NCBI GenBank assembly: GCA_900239685.1
Contig: OENT01000780.1
Coordinates: 1-64,000, forward strand
From: Rotaria macrura
Lineage: Eukaryota; Rotifera; Eurotatoria; Philodinida; Philodinidae
Length of the DNA: 64,000 bases
Direction of reading: 5' to 3'
Below the pieces are notes generated by a model that ran no database searches, was not told the origin of the DNA, and saw only the letters and a program-made list of their open reading frames with translations. Made by a program: the position numbers and the translations under genes. This document shows positions 35,001-45,551 of the stretch, in pieces (the first letter of the stretch is position 1; every line of letters begins with the position of its first letter).

Positions 35001-37856
35001 CTCACAGCTAGATTTATATGTACGCGATGATTTTCGTTTTGAGTTTTTGTTTTCAATATCTTGCTGCTTTCGAATATGTGGTAATGTACCCCAAGTTGAT
35101 AATTTCAATTTTTCCATGACAATCGATGGTCGATCATTAAGAATATCATCCAAAAATTGTTCGGGAACAATATGAATACCGAATGTTTGTGCATCTTGGA
35201 TTCTTTTACCACATTTTTGTACTTCATCTAATACACAATCGAAAATAATAATTAGAACGAATATAATAAAACATGAAAGAGAAATTACCTGGCGTACTTA
35301 TAATTACATCGACTGTTTTGTCAACAGTCGAAATATTTTTACCACCTAATCGCTCTATATGTTTTTGTAAAGTACTTATTCTCTTCGATAAACGGCCGAC
35401 ACATGCAACGGAATAGCCATTCAAAGGTAGTCCAGGTTCGTAATCAGGTCTAGAGAAGTATTATGAAATGAAAAATTCTACTAGAGCAAAAATTTTAAAA
35501 AAATACTGCTCACTCTTTGATCTCATCCGTTTTGTTAGTCACGGATGACTTTTTTATGACTTGTGTGATAATTCGATCTCGTTTTGTATATACATAGTTT
35601 TGACTACAAAAAAATATTTCGATTAAAAATGAGTAATTGCAACTTTGTTTCTTTGAATATAAACCATGGAAAACCAATCTTATGTATAGAACAAGAACTT
35701 ACAACATGTTATAGTTATCTTTAATTTTATTTGGAATTTCAAATGATTTTCGTTTTGGTTCTTTTGTCCAATAAGAACATTTTGTCCATTCAGTAATATT
35801 GCCTGTACATCGATAGTTAGTATAACTATATTTTGAAATTGAAATGTAACTATTGAAATACGAAAAATAAAAATGCACTACTTGAAAACAAGACAACCAC
35901 CACATTCTGGACATGGTTCAAGTGCACCGAATGCCATACAGTCGGTAACAGCTTCAACTAACTAAGCGAATCAAAGATAAAAACTATGTATGATTCAATA
36001 GTATTCATCAACTTACATTCGATTCCCCAGAAACTGCCTTTTGAGAATTAAAGTCAAGCAACTCTTTAAGAACACTATTTGGAATCTCCTTCCTCAAATT
36101 ATCTTTGTAAGTCCATAGAAGTTCACTTTGGTTCTGCAGCAGAAGAAAAATAACGACAAGTATTTCTGGGCAATGAATGAAAACAAAAAATTACTTTTCT
36201 AAGATGCCTCTCGTCTTGTTCATTCGAAATTTCCGATATGGTGTTCTCTTCGATTTTCATTTGTTTCTTTATGGTCGATTGCTGACTCATATCTGCACCT
36301 TTACGTTTTCGTTTCGACCGAACTGATGTACTGAATTTTTCTTTGAGTTCCATTTGATCTTGTTTGTTCAAATCAGTAAAGCCAGAAAATCTTTAACAAA
36401 CAAGTTATCAAAAAAAAACATTACTACAGATATATATATATATCTGGTCAAGAACACGAACGATTCAGCAGTGCCAAAGAATCCAAGATCACTTTTTGTT
36501 TGATGAAAACAGTCTATATGATACCATTGATCAAATGGCCCATAACGTTGTGCACGTTTACTTGTATAATTTTTTCTCGATAAACGTAACCGATCTTTAT
36601 CGATCGATAGATCACAACCATGACAAGTACTTCGACCCGATTTAGCATACTCAACGACAAATGTTTCATTTGGATCATCTGCACCTAAAGAAAAATTCAT
36701 GTTTCAATGAAACAGAGAGTTGTGTATTTTCTAATTATTTGCAAACAAAGACTTTGCTTTTTCTCCTAGTACGAGAATCGGCAATTGTAATCTGAATATT
36801 TTTATGGTTTATCATTCTGAATGGATCAAAACTTTGAGCTTGCAAGATTATCATCGACATAATAGAATGTAAACGTTGGATTATAAAATGTACATGACTA
36901 TGTTGCTCTTCATAGTCTGCTTTGTTAAGCTTGAAAATATTTCAATGGATATACCAAAGACTGAAAGCAATAGCTCATCGAGAAAAAGGAAAATTGCTCG
37001 ACTTCGATTAGGTAAAAACTATAATGTTCGATATTCTTTAAAACACATGATGACTTCATATCTATGATTCAGAATTTGTTCCTTGAATTAAGTACTCGTT
37101 TCCTTGTACGTAAGATGGTTGTTAGTCGCAAATTCTGACTTTATAGAGAATGTAAATTAATGCTCAGTTTCTACTCCAATGAAATTTTACTGCAATAGTG
37201 ATTCATGCTGACGGCAGTTATAATATTCTCATATAAAACGACATCTAATTGCCAAAATTTAGTTCATCAAACCATCGAGCATTGATAGTTTTTAATTGAA
37301 TGTAGTAAATAACATTCGATGAACAACTGAGCGATTTTATTTCATACAGATAGAATCTCGATTCACCTAAAGCAAGTCATACTAACCAACTTTCAAATAA
37401 GCAGCCATTCTTTTACATAGAATATTGCACAAAAATGGTAGACGAAAACAGAGTGTAATCAGAATTTTTGTTTTTCAAACAGTACACGTAGTCGCACTGC
37501 TGAATGTCGAATACAGACTTACTCGATAGTTTGGTAGAATTTTCTTGAACAAGGCTGCGAATTATCTCTTGATCTTCCCAACGTAAATCATCAATGCCTT
37601 TGATTATTTTCAGGTCAATTAATTTGACTTTTTTGAAAAAACAATCCGTATGATACCAATTTGCCACCTATAGTAAAATTATTGTCTATCTTATCTTTTC
37701 TTGCTATGAATTTTATTCATGACAAACTTTGCCGTCAAACTTCGATGATTGAACCATAATGGCAAATCGAAATGTATCTTTATCTATGGTTGATGTACAA
37801 GACTTGCATTTTGATCGAGCAGACTTTGCATACTCAACTCGAAATACTGAATTCAT
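32061..37856 (-). CDS. PARP1: Poly(ADP-ribose) polymerase 1
   Basis: Sixteen exons, 5' to 3': 37856-37728, 37667-37523, 36684-36462, 36390-36195, 36133-36017, 35961-35882, 35825-35703, 35603-35514, 35449-35289, 35227-35024, 34927-34877, 34420-34261, 34193-33284, 32560-32506, 32447-32277, 32221-32061; about 991 residues against 1014 in human. It detects DNA breaks and builds poly-ADP-ribose from NAD+. Domains in order: zinc finger 1 (C17, C20, H49, C52), zinc finger 2 (C112, C115, H147, C150), PADR1 zinc domain (CPEC...WTKC), BRCT ([15 protein letters not shown]), WGR, helical regulatory domain, catalytic domain with H839 (HGSRT), Y873 (GVYFADM) and E968 (LLYNEYI). The junction 34261/34193 lacks GT-AG ends: joining RA|WGRTGT needs an intron reading ATAAGT...TCTAA. 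The exon 10 donor (TCGC|GTACAT) is weak. The copy may therefore be damaged, or the base calls wrong. Confidence 0.93.
36685..37522 (-). other. Long PARP1 intron 2
   Basis: This intron of 838 bp separates the exons for zinc fingers 1 and 2, in phase 1 (A|GT). It is more than ten times longer than most introns in the gene. I see no ORF or repeat in it. The only other long introns in this gene are between exons 11 and 12 (456 bp) and exons 13 and 14 (723 bp). Confidence 0.7.
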
Positions 37857-38939
37857 GCTAGTCTTACTTCGAACTGATCAAGAGACAAATGAAAGTGAAA
37901 GAAACAACATACTCCATTCTACGTGACTTACTGAATATTACCTAAAACGGTGAAATTACATGGCACAGTAAAGAAAGCAAATAGATTTTATTCTTGTAGT
38001 CATATCTTATTGGCCAATGGTATGGATATTTTAAAATTAGCAAGTCCTATTTGTGCAGCTCGTACACCACGAAATGCTGCTATAATCTTACAAATCTATC
38101 CGACTGAAAGAACAGAATGAACAAGACTGAAGTAAATGAAAAATTGCAGGTATGCGACACCTATATTGATCATGATTTGAAAAACATCGTATTACTTCTT
38201 TTTGACCCGGACACATTCTGATCGTCTATCTACAAGATTTTCGAATGAATAACTTTTTCTGCTAGAATTGGATCGTGGTGAGGGTGTGACCATATATTTA
38301 CCTACCGATATATATATATATATAAATTTATTCAAAATTTGTTTTCATTTAGAATTGTTCAACCATTATCACTTCCGAAAATTTTTTTACCCTATCTAAA
38401 ATTAATGTTTTATCGATAGTATCATACGCATGTTTAAGCTTGTCATTTCTTTACTTCAAAATGTTAAAACTGTTCGCAGAAAAAGAGAAGAATAGCAGTT
38501 CTAGACCGAGGCATATATGATTGTAACTTTTACTGCCTATAACCTACGGAGAAAAAAGGTCTCTTAACTTGTTTTGCATGAAAAACAAATAAATGGCAGG
38601 CTGACCAATAATTTTTCGATCAGTTTGTTGACGAAAAAATATGTCAATGTCATAATGGATTTTTCATTATCCTGTTTTTCAGTACTTTGTTTTAAATTTC
38701 TACGTGACTGGTTTCCGACGACTAGTTTCAACACTAGTGCTTCCCCCATCTTTTACAGCGCATTTGCACAATGCAGGATGAACCTGTTCATATGTATAAC
38801 GCCATTTCAGAGTAACATTTTCCACTATTTTGAAGATACAGAATCACAAAGCATACAAACTTTTTGCAACATCATTACATTCGCTCATTTACAACACTTC
38901 CACGTAAACTCCTGACATGCACATTCACCCAAACATCAT
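37857..38939. other. PARP1 upstream region
   Basis: No supported gene. A 113-codon plus-strand frame (38574-38915) resembles nothing I know and is AT-driven. GGAGAAAAAAGGTCTC at about 38551 resembles a word in the foldback at 40741-41980 and in the element at 53640-54125. The first few hundred bases presumably include the PARP1 promoter. Confidence 0.4.
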
Positions 38940-40547
38940 TTCGAAAGTGAACATTACTCAGGATTCAATCATGTCTTTATTATGCTAACTCTTAAAAGAT
39001 CTTTCAAACTTACATTCTGTGAATTTCAATCGCACTATAACTGAATCATTCTCATATGGTCCATCACTCAAATCATTTATCTTCATGACTTTCAAAACCA
39101 AAACAATCTATCTCTAACACATTCTGAGATTACATCACAACTGAATACTTCTCACAGTAACATTACTATAACCGTATTTCGCTCCTATCCAAACTCATTT
39201 TCTCTGTTATCGAAACGATTCATTGTAACATCGAGTACGAATAATTCAAATAAATATTTTATTCAACTACTTTGCAAACTACGAGAGAAATCCTCTGAGT
39301 TACTAAATTAACCATCGGTCACATGCCGAGAGAATATTTCTCATTAGGTCGTTATTCATTTTCTTTTGTTNTGTATTCTGGCCAGGATGAGTTTAAATTT
39401 ACAAGGCGTTTAGTCAAAAAAGCATCACAGATCGAACGAATATTTTACATGATAATAAAAATTCGGTTCACGATTTTTACTCGCTCCAACACGAGATGAT
39501 GACGCTTTCTGATGACTGAGCGCGACATGACATATGATTATGTGGTATGAAAACCAGGACCTGTCTGTTCATCAGGTTTGCTCACCTCACACCAGAATTG
39601 ATATGTAAATCACGTCAACCAAGAACACATATCATCTAAATATTTTATACCAAAGAAGCCTGCATTATGTACTTCATGAATTCTGGTTATCACAAAGTAA
39701 AGTATACTCCCTAGCCTGATGATTTTTAATGGTGTAAAAATGAACAAATATAATGACAAGTAGCAAGATTGCATTCAACTTACTCTTCGATCGTGGTAAC
39801 AATTTTCCTATTATTCATTCGATGGAATACCCTCGAAAATCTGAATGGTCGGCATCGGATGTCTTTTTATTATTTTGTTCGCTGATGTCGCTCATTTCGA
39901 TTCCCATGTTACGATATGCTTCCTCGAATAGAGGTAACAAAATGTCGGAACAGCACTGATAAATGGTCTCAGTCGTATCAGTTCCGAAATCGAGCTCAGC
40001 TCGAAGAAAAGTTTCGACACAAAGTGATTCGTTTTCGAAGAAAATGGAAAGCGAATATCTCATGTTGCCTTGAATCTGGGGATGTAAATTCGGGTGACTG
40101 AAAAGCATGACCTTCTAATCGAAGAGAGAATCGCATATTGAAGTAAAAGTGAATACACATAATCCTTATGAAGATACCAATCAATATTGTATGCGGGTAT
40201 TGTATTCGTTTTCGGCGTGTATGGCAGACGTTGTTCATAAATATAAAGTCACATGGCAGAGGAATAATCACGACGGCAGCAACCAGTACTTGTTCAGGTA
40301 TGTCACTCAACAGAATGGAAATATTTGAATGCAGTGAAGGGTTTCGAAATCATGCTAACATTGAATCGTGGTTACATTTGATACATGCACGACCGCCAAC
40401 AGTAAGATCTTCTTTCGGAGTCCGTTGAAAAGAAAGGTGCAGTGTTGTGTTTTTGATGAGTGACGATGTAAGTGATGAATAGTAATAACAATTAGGGTAT
40501 ACGTATATTATGTTTCGTTAAGAGGAGAAACAATGAAATGTTTGACT
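38940..40547. repeat. Repeat A, copy 1
   Basis: It is nearly identical to 48798-50075, in the same orientation, starting at TTCGAAAGTGAACATTACT and ending at GAAATGTTTGACT. Copy 1 contains 331 bp (39308-39638) that copy 2 lacks; at that point copy 2 has a single N. Copy 1 has its own N at 39371. Each copy lies on the 3' side of a B-box gene. Confidence 0.9.
39815..40108 (-). CDS. Hypothetical exon inside repeat A, copy 1
   Basis: A minus-strand open frame preceded by a plausible acceptor (CATGCTTTTCAG) ends in TGA. The peptide contains NMRYSLSIFFENES, TIYQCCSDILLPLFEEAY and a polar tail (EQNNKKTSDADHSDF). Copy 2 (49343-49636) keeps the frame with several amino acid changes. I recognise no family and found no upstream exon that joins in phase, so it may be the 3' exon of an unknown gene or a chance frame. 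Confidence 0.3.
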   Translation of the reverse strand: MLFSHPNLHPQIQGNMRYSLSIFFENESLCVETFLRAELDFGTDTTETIYQCCSDILLPLFEEAYRNMGIEMSDISEQNNKKTSDADHSDFRGYSIE

Positions 40548-40740
40548 ATTATACGATTACATAGAAACTAAATAGATGGAATCAAGTTTCTTGTCAGGAG
40601 ATTTACTGATTGCTTCTTGTTGTTGTTCTTAATTAAATGAACGTTATTACATTACGCATTGGTCTCATCATGTTCTTTGCATATTAGCTGTTTTCTGAAA
40701 GCTGAAAACCGTTAATGAAGCTATCCGAGCGACTTTAGAG

Positions 40741-41980
40741 CTGGTTAAAATCTAGATTTTTTATGTGTTTGAAAGGCCACAATCTAAAATCACCAAAAAC
40801 TAAGTTGTCAGCTCATTTAGATGCACTTTTGTAGAGTTAGCCAATATCGACTTGTATCCACTGAGAACTATTTATGAAATAAAAGTCGAATATTGCACTA
40901 GGAATGTTTATGAAAAGTATAGTTCTAAAAGACAGAGTTTTTTCACTTAATGTACGAGTAGACAGAGTATGAATCGATGAAAAATTGAGCTATTGTGATT
41001 ATTAGATGTAATCTATTTACTTGGTTCTTTTAGTCCAACATGAGGGAGCAATGTCACGATTTATGAGTTCGACATAGTCGATGTCGGACAGTTTATCCAC
41101 TAGCATTTTTGAAATCGAAAAAATCCACTGGATTTTCTAAATATTATTTTAATTTTGGATCCTTACAAGGTAGTTCAAATATTGAGAAAAAAGGTCTCGA
41201 GGCGATATGCGGGTTACAGTTCTCATTTTCTTAACCAATTTTAATGATTTTCATTGGCAAGACATAATTCGAGTTAAAACGACCGTGATAGTCAGAATCA
41301 ACGTTAAAAACTACATTAAATCGAATGAACTTTAGCAAATGTTATTTTCTATGAAAAGCTGAGCTGAGAGGGACTACAAGCGATTTTTCGTGGAAAATTG
41401 AATTTATTAGGATGCATTCGATTCAATGCAGTTTTTGACGCTGATTATGAATCTCACAGTCGTTTTAAGTCGAATTGTGTCTTGTCAATGAAATCACGAA
41501 AGAAATTTTATTTCATTTGAATAATCATTAAAATTGGTTAAGAAAATGAGAACTGTAACCCGCATACCGCCTCGAAACCTTTTTCTCAATATTTGAACTA
41601 CCTTGTAAGGATCCAAAATTAAAATAATATTTAGAAAATCCAGTGGATTTTTTCGATTTCAAAAATGCTAGTGGATAAACTGTCCGACATCGACCATTTC
41701 GAACTCATAAATCGTGACATTGCTCCCTCATGTTGGACTAAAAGAACCCAGTAAATAGATTATATCTAATAATCGCAATAGCTCAATTTTTCATCGATTC
41801 ATACTCTATCTTTCATAGTATTTTGCAGAAAAAAGTCATAATAAGTTTACATTGCTCATAAGTCGATATTGGCTACGTTTACTATAGTGCATCCAAATGA
41901 GCTAATCATCTGGGTTTTCTTGGTTTAGACTATAATCTTTCAAAAACTAATAAAAGGCCGAAAATCTAAATTTTTACCAG
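40741..41980. mobile_element. Foldback element, about 1.24 kb
   Basis: Imperfect inverted arms of almost 590 and 570 bp (40741-41327 and 41415-41980) flank a spacer of 87 bp. The ends are CTGGTTAAAATCTAGATTT and AAATCTAAATTTTTACCAG. Well-matched inner blocks include ACATGAGGGAGCAATGTCACG (left, about 41039) and its complement (about 41714). No transposase frame is present. It lies between repeat A copy 1 and B-box gene 1; unit 2 has no counterpart, so it was inserted into unit 1 or lost from unit 2. Confidence 0.85.
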
Positions 41981-42566
41981 TGTCTATAGTAAACTGAAAC
42001 GATCCTCGACTTTCTCCTGTATCCTCTCTTAAGAACACGTGTATGCTACTTTTGTTTATATGTATAACAGATTTTGATATAGTGAGAGAATTATTGCGAA
42101 ACGTTTTTAAGATATGCGTGCAAAGAAAAATTACATTTTCAGCCTAGTAGAGCAATAACAAAAATAATATTAGCTTCTGAAATTCGTCTCTATTTACTTA
42201 ATACCACATAAGAATCTGTAAAAATCCTCACTGGGGTATTTAATTGCATTTAAACTACTTTTTTTCTAACATCTTTATCAAGTTTTATTCTTTGATGACA
42301 GCTAGAAGAAACATGTGACATATCAAAATTTTCCCTCGGGTTTCTCAATTTAATATACTAAATATGAGTTGTGCGCTAATCATGTGACTGTAGTTTTTTT
42401 GAAAATCTTTTGCATTTGTCAATTTGATAAAAACATACAAGGAAAATACCTGAAACTATGTTCTTTATAATACGTATTCTGATTTCGAACAGTTTGATTT
42501 TGCAATTGATTCATAGTCGCTTCTAAACAATTTCCAGTCGTCCAGAATAAAAAACGATCACGGGCC

Positions 42567-42878
42567 CAGTGAAAAATTGTCAGATTCTATGAGATTACCA
42601 TTGGATTTTCGTGCAATAAAATCAAAATTACAATCGATTGAAGTTTTCTAAATCGAAGATAATTTGATTTTTAATAAATAATAATCTTGCTAATCAAGAT
42701 AATTCTGATCAAAATCAAGTAAAATTTGATTAGATTCAAAATTATACTTAATTTAAAAGATTAGTTTTGATTAAAAATCCAATTATCTTGGATTTGGAAA
42801 ATTTCAATCGATTGTAATTTTGATTTTATTGCACGAAAATCCAATGGTAATTTCAGAGATTCTGACAATTTTTCACTG
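42567..42878. mobile_element. MITE with long terminal inverted repeats (312 bp)
   Basis: CAGTGAAAAATTGTCAGA at the left pairs with TCTGACAATTTTTCACTG at the right. Pairing continues through ATTACCATTGGATTTTCGTGCAATAAAATC for about 115 bp per arm, with few mismatches. The centre is AT-rich and non-coding. The CAGTG ends resemble DNA-transposon termini; target-site duplication is not clear. Confidence 0.8.
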
Positions 42879-43380
42879 CGGGGTGACCTGTATGCAATGC
42901 TGCATATACCAATGTTGTTTTGATCGGAAACTTGTGGTATTCTTAACCAAGAGGTATAATTTAAAAAACTAGCATTGTTGTTATTTTTGCAGAGAAGTTT
43001 TTTGAGCATATATGATTATGGTACTCTCAATATTTCCAGTCGAGATGTGTCAGAATAACTGGTATACTCATCAGTTTTCTCTTTAATAGACGCTATATCG
43101 TAGGCGATAAATTCGGAACGCGTTTGAATGAATTCCATCTTAGTAAAATCATTCTATGCGAAGAATACAGTATTTCATAAGTAGAATAAAAGAATCAGCT
43201 CTCTACTATAAAATCACTTAAGAGAGACGGAAGAAAGTAGAATAAGCATGTTTGTCTCATCGACAATTACTGCCTAGATTATTTAGAATAATTTTTACAA
43301 AGAACTTCAATCATCATAACTTGCCAAAAATAAGTAGCAGAATCATAGTTCATTAGGGATACGTATTTTTATTGGGTTTA

Positions 43381-43534
43381 GTCCATTTTTGCCGACATGT
43401 TTTCTCTGACGACGATTTTTGCCGATTCCAACTTCACAGAAAAAAGTTTTTCTTTCTTTCTGAAATGGAAACAAAGAAAAATTCCTTCGGTAAAGTTAGA
43501 ATCAGCGACAATCATCGTCGGCGAATATGGACCA
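43381..43534. mobile_element. Small MITE, family shared with 55645-55760
   Basis: Ends GTCCATTTTTGCCGAC and GTCGGCGAATATGGAC are inverted copies. Inside, GCCGATTCCAACTTCAC pairs with GTAAAGTTAGAATCAGC, and TTTTTCTTTCTTTC with GAAAGAAAAATTCC-like sequence. A shorter copy of the same family lies in a sphingosine kinase intron. Confidence 0.75.
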
Positions 43535-43630
43535 ATCCTTATCAACCTATCGACTGTTAAAAATATCGTTCAGCAGTGAAATATCATGTTTTTTCTACGA
43601 AAAATTGTGCTGCTTAATAATCAAAGACTT

Positions 43631-44697
43631 TCATGAAATTGGCAAGAATGCAGACCAAATATCATCTACAAATGCATGAATGTTTTGGAAATTTTGGAAC
43701 TTACTGTATTGATCGGAATTATCATTGGCGTTGTTGAGATCTTCGTCTACTGTAGTAATGTAAGGAGCCTGTTTCAGAGCATCTCCTATGATTGCCCTTA
43801 GTTGATTGCATCCTTCGGTACTGTATCTAGTACGATTAGGCAATTTTAATTTAGATACTTCTTTTTTGATGTGGTCAAAATCTCTTTTGCAATCTTCTTC
43901 ATAATTTCCTAGATCCATCTTATTTCTCGTCCCAACAATATCATCAAATTGCTTCCTTCGAATGTCTAGGTCTTTCAGTAATTTTTCGATTTGGTTTTGA
44001 TACTGTTTCCTTAAAACTTGATTCTTTTCCTCTATACGTTTAACCTTGTCTAGAATAACCTTTTCATGCTCATCAATCATCGATCTAAGTGCTTTGAACG
44101 TTTCAATGATCTTTTCTTTGTTGACTTTATCGCCACTGTCTAATTTGCCTTCGTCTTGTTTCAGTTTTTGTTTCAAGTCAAATTCTACTTGTTTCAATTC
44201 ACAAACGATCTAAAAGAAGAGATGAAATTTTACCTGAGTCGCTATTAAGTAACAATGAAATTCTTACGCGCCAAGCTCTAATTGGTACAGTCTCATGTGA
44301 ACTGAAAGCGGGAAGATTATGCACGTCGGTTGTACAAGTAGAGCAGTAACTATTGTTACACTTAATACACCATACTTCAGTTGCCTTCAGTTGACAGTCG
44401 CAACAATTCGTCGGGCCTAAATCATCCCACAAAATTCAAACATGAGTATGTGTAACGGCAAGGCGAAGAGATATAATTCGAACGCTCTAATGGAAAAGTT
44501 GCATATTATCCAAAAGACTTTTGAGAAAGCTTCGTTCAACATCATACTAGACATTTACAACTCCAGATACATTCTCTACTAATTATAACACCTCACCGAT
44601 ATCAATTTCGTCTTCTATCACTCACGTGAAAGCATCTACTTCAAACAATCCTCGAATAAAGTACCATAGGCTACTTACTTGATACTATTGCTGCCAT
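43631..44697 (-). CDS. B-box zinc finger/coiled-coil protein, unit 1
   Basis: Exons 44697-44679, 44416-44268 and 44209-43631; 248 residues. Exon 1 encodes MAAIVS only. Exon 2 (149 nt) is a B-box-type finger: C-x2-C-x8-C-x2-C-x4-C-x2-C-x4-H-x7-H (CCDC, CIKC, CSTC, VHNLPAFSSH). Exon 3 is a long charged coiled coil (about residues 57-180), then TRYSTEGCNQL and an acidic tail. No RING domain precedes the B-box and no NHL, filamin or SPRY domain follows, so it is shorter than animal TRIM proteins. It probably oligomerises through the coil; the function is unknown. The upstream block, exon 1 and most of intron 1 lie in repeat B and match unit 2 almost exactly, while exons 2 and 3 differ strongly from unit 2. 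Confidence 0.8.
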
Positions 44698-45551
44698 GAT
44701 CTATGGTTTTTGATTTCCCAATCGATAGATAATCACCAAAAATAAACCTATTTCAAACGACAAGTTAAATAAAGATTTACTTGTCAAATAAGCCGCTCGG
44801 AAAGTTAACAAGAACATGTCTACACATACTAATGAACAAGTGTCCTATCTATCTCGAGGCTTTGTGTGATATAATTATGATTATTCAACAGTGCGTAAGA
44901 ACACTTTCACTCGCTTCAATCTAACGTCGTACTGTGTTTTCTTCATCCTTGAGTATATGAAGGTTACTTTTATCGATGACAACCTGTAGATGATAAGGCG
45001 CCTCAACAAGTACCGAATCACGTGCATCCACATAACTGCCAATCAAACAAAAAAAAAAGGATAAAACTCTACTGACGAAAAATTCATTTGCATCCATACA
45101 GCTGTGCATTCTGTTAACGTTAGTTGAGTAGATGAAAATGTTGTTCTCAAATCGCGGAAAGCAGAAAGCGAAGAAGACAGCGAACGCTCACAGTCGATGC
45201 CAAGAAAGCGAGTGGCTGTGAAACACGAATAAGAAAATGTCTCGCATAACAATGCACGAGGTATGTAGTGGTGTGCATACTTTCCCTTGGTGTGACTAGA
45301 GTATTCATTTGCTGTGAAAGGTATGATTCAAATTTCACATAGTTGCTATGGTGATTGTTTCGAAGTCACGATGCACGACTACTGTCGCAGTGGATAAATT
45401 TTATGTTTTCTCTGAAATAGAAGAATTATGAAGAAGGAAAAAAGACTAAGATTGTGTGAATACTTTCGAAATGCGATGATCTACGTCGAATTTATTACGA
45501 CTTAGCAATTACATAAAGGAAAACCACTCAATGTAAAATAAGATTGCTTTC
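44475..45551. repeat. Repeat B, copy 1 (5' end of B-box gene 1)
   Basis: It is nearly identical to 51768-52924. It runs from inside intron 1 (58 bp before exon 2) through exon 1 and about 850 bp upstream of the start codon, so it should hold the promoter of the B-box gene. Copy 2 has 78 extra bases at 52696-52773. Minus-strand open frames inside it (44921-45109 and 45043-45252) are kept in both copies but do not join into a gene that I recognise. Confidence 0.9.

Noticed and set aside
35011..35030. Broken reading frame after PARP1 exon 10
   Set aside because: Using the apparent GTGAGT donor after TCTAGCT gives a stop, but an upstream donor (TCGC|GTACAT) joins exon 11 in frame and fits the family, so no lesion is needed there.
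38574..38915. 113-codon plus-strand frame upstream of PARP1
   Set aside because: Composition is AT-driven (F, I, S, N rich) with no domain and no splice signals that extend it.
44921..45252. Minus-strand frames in repeat B (also 52218-52615) as a second gene
   Set aside because: They are kept in both copies only because the repeat is nearly identical. I could not join them in phase through the GATTGGCAG acceptor at about 45040.
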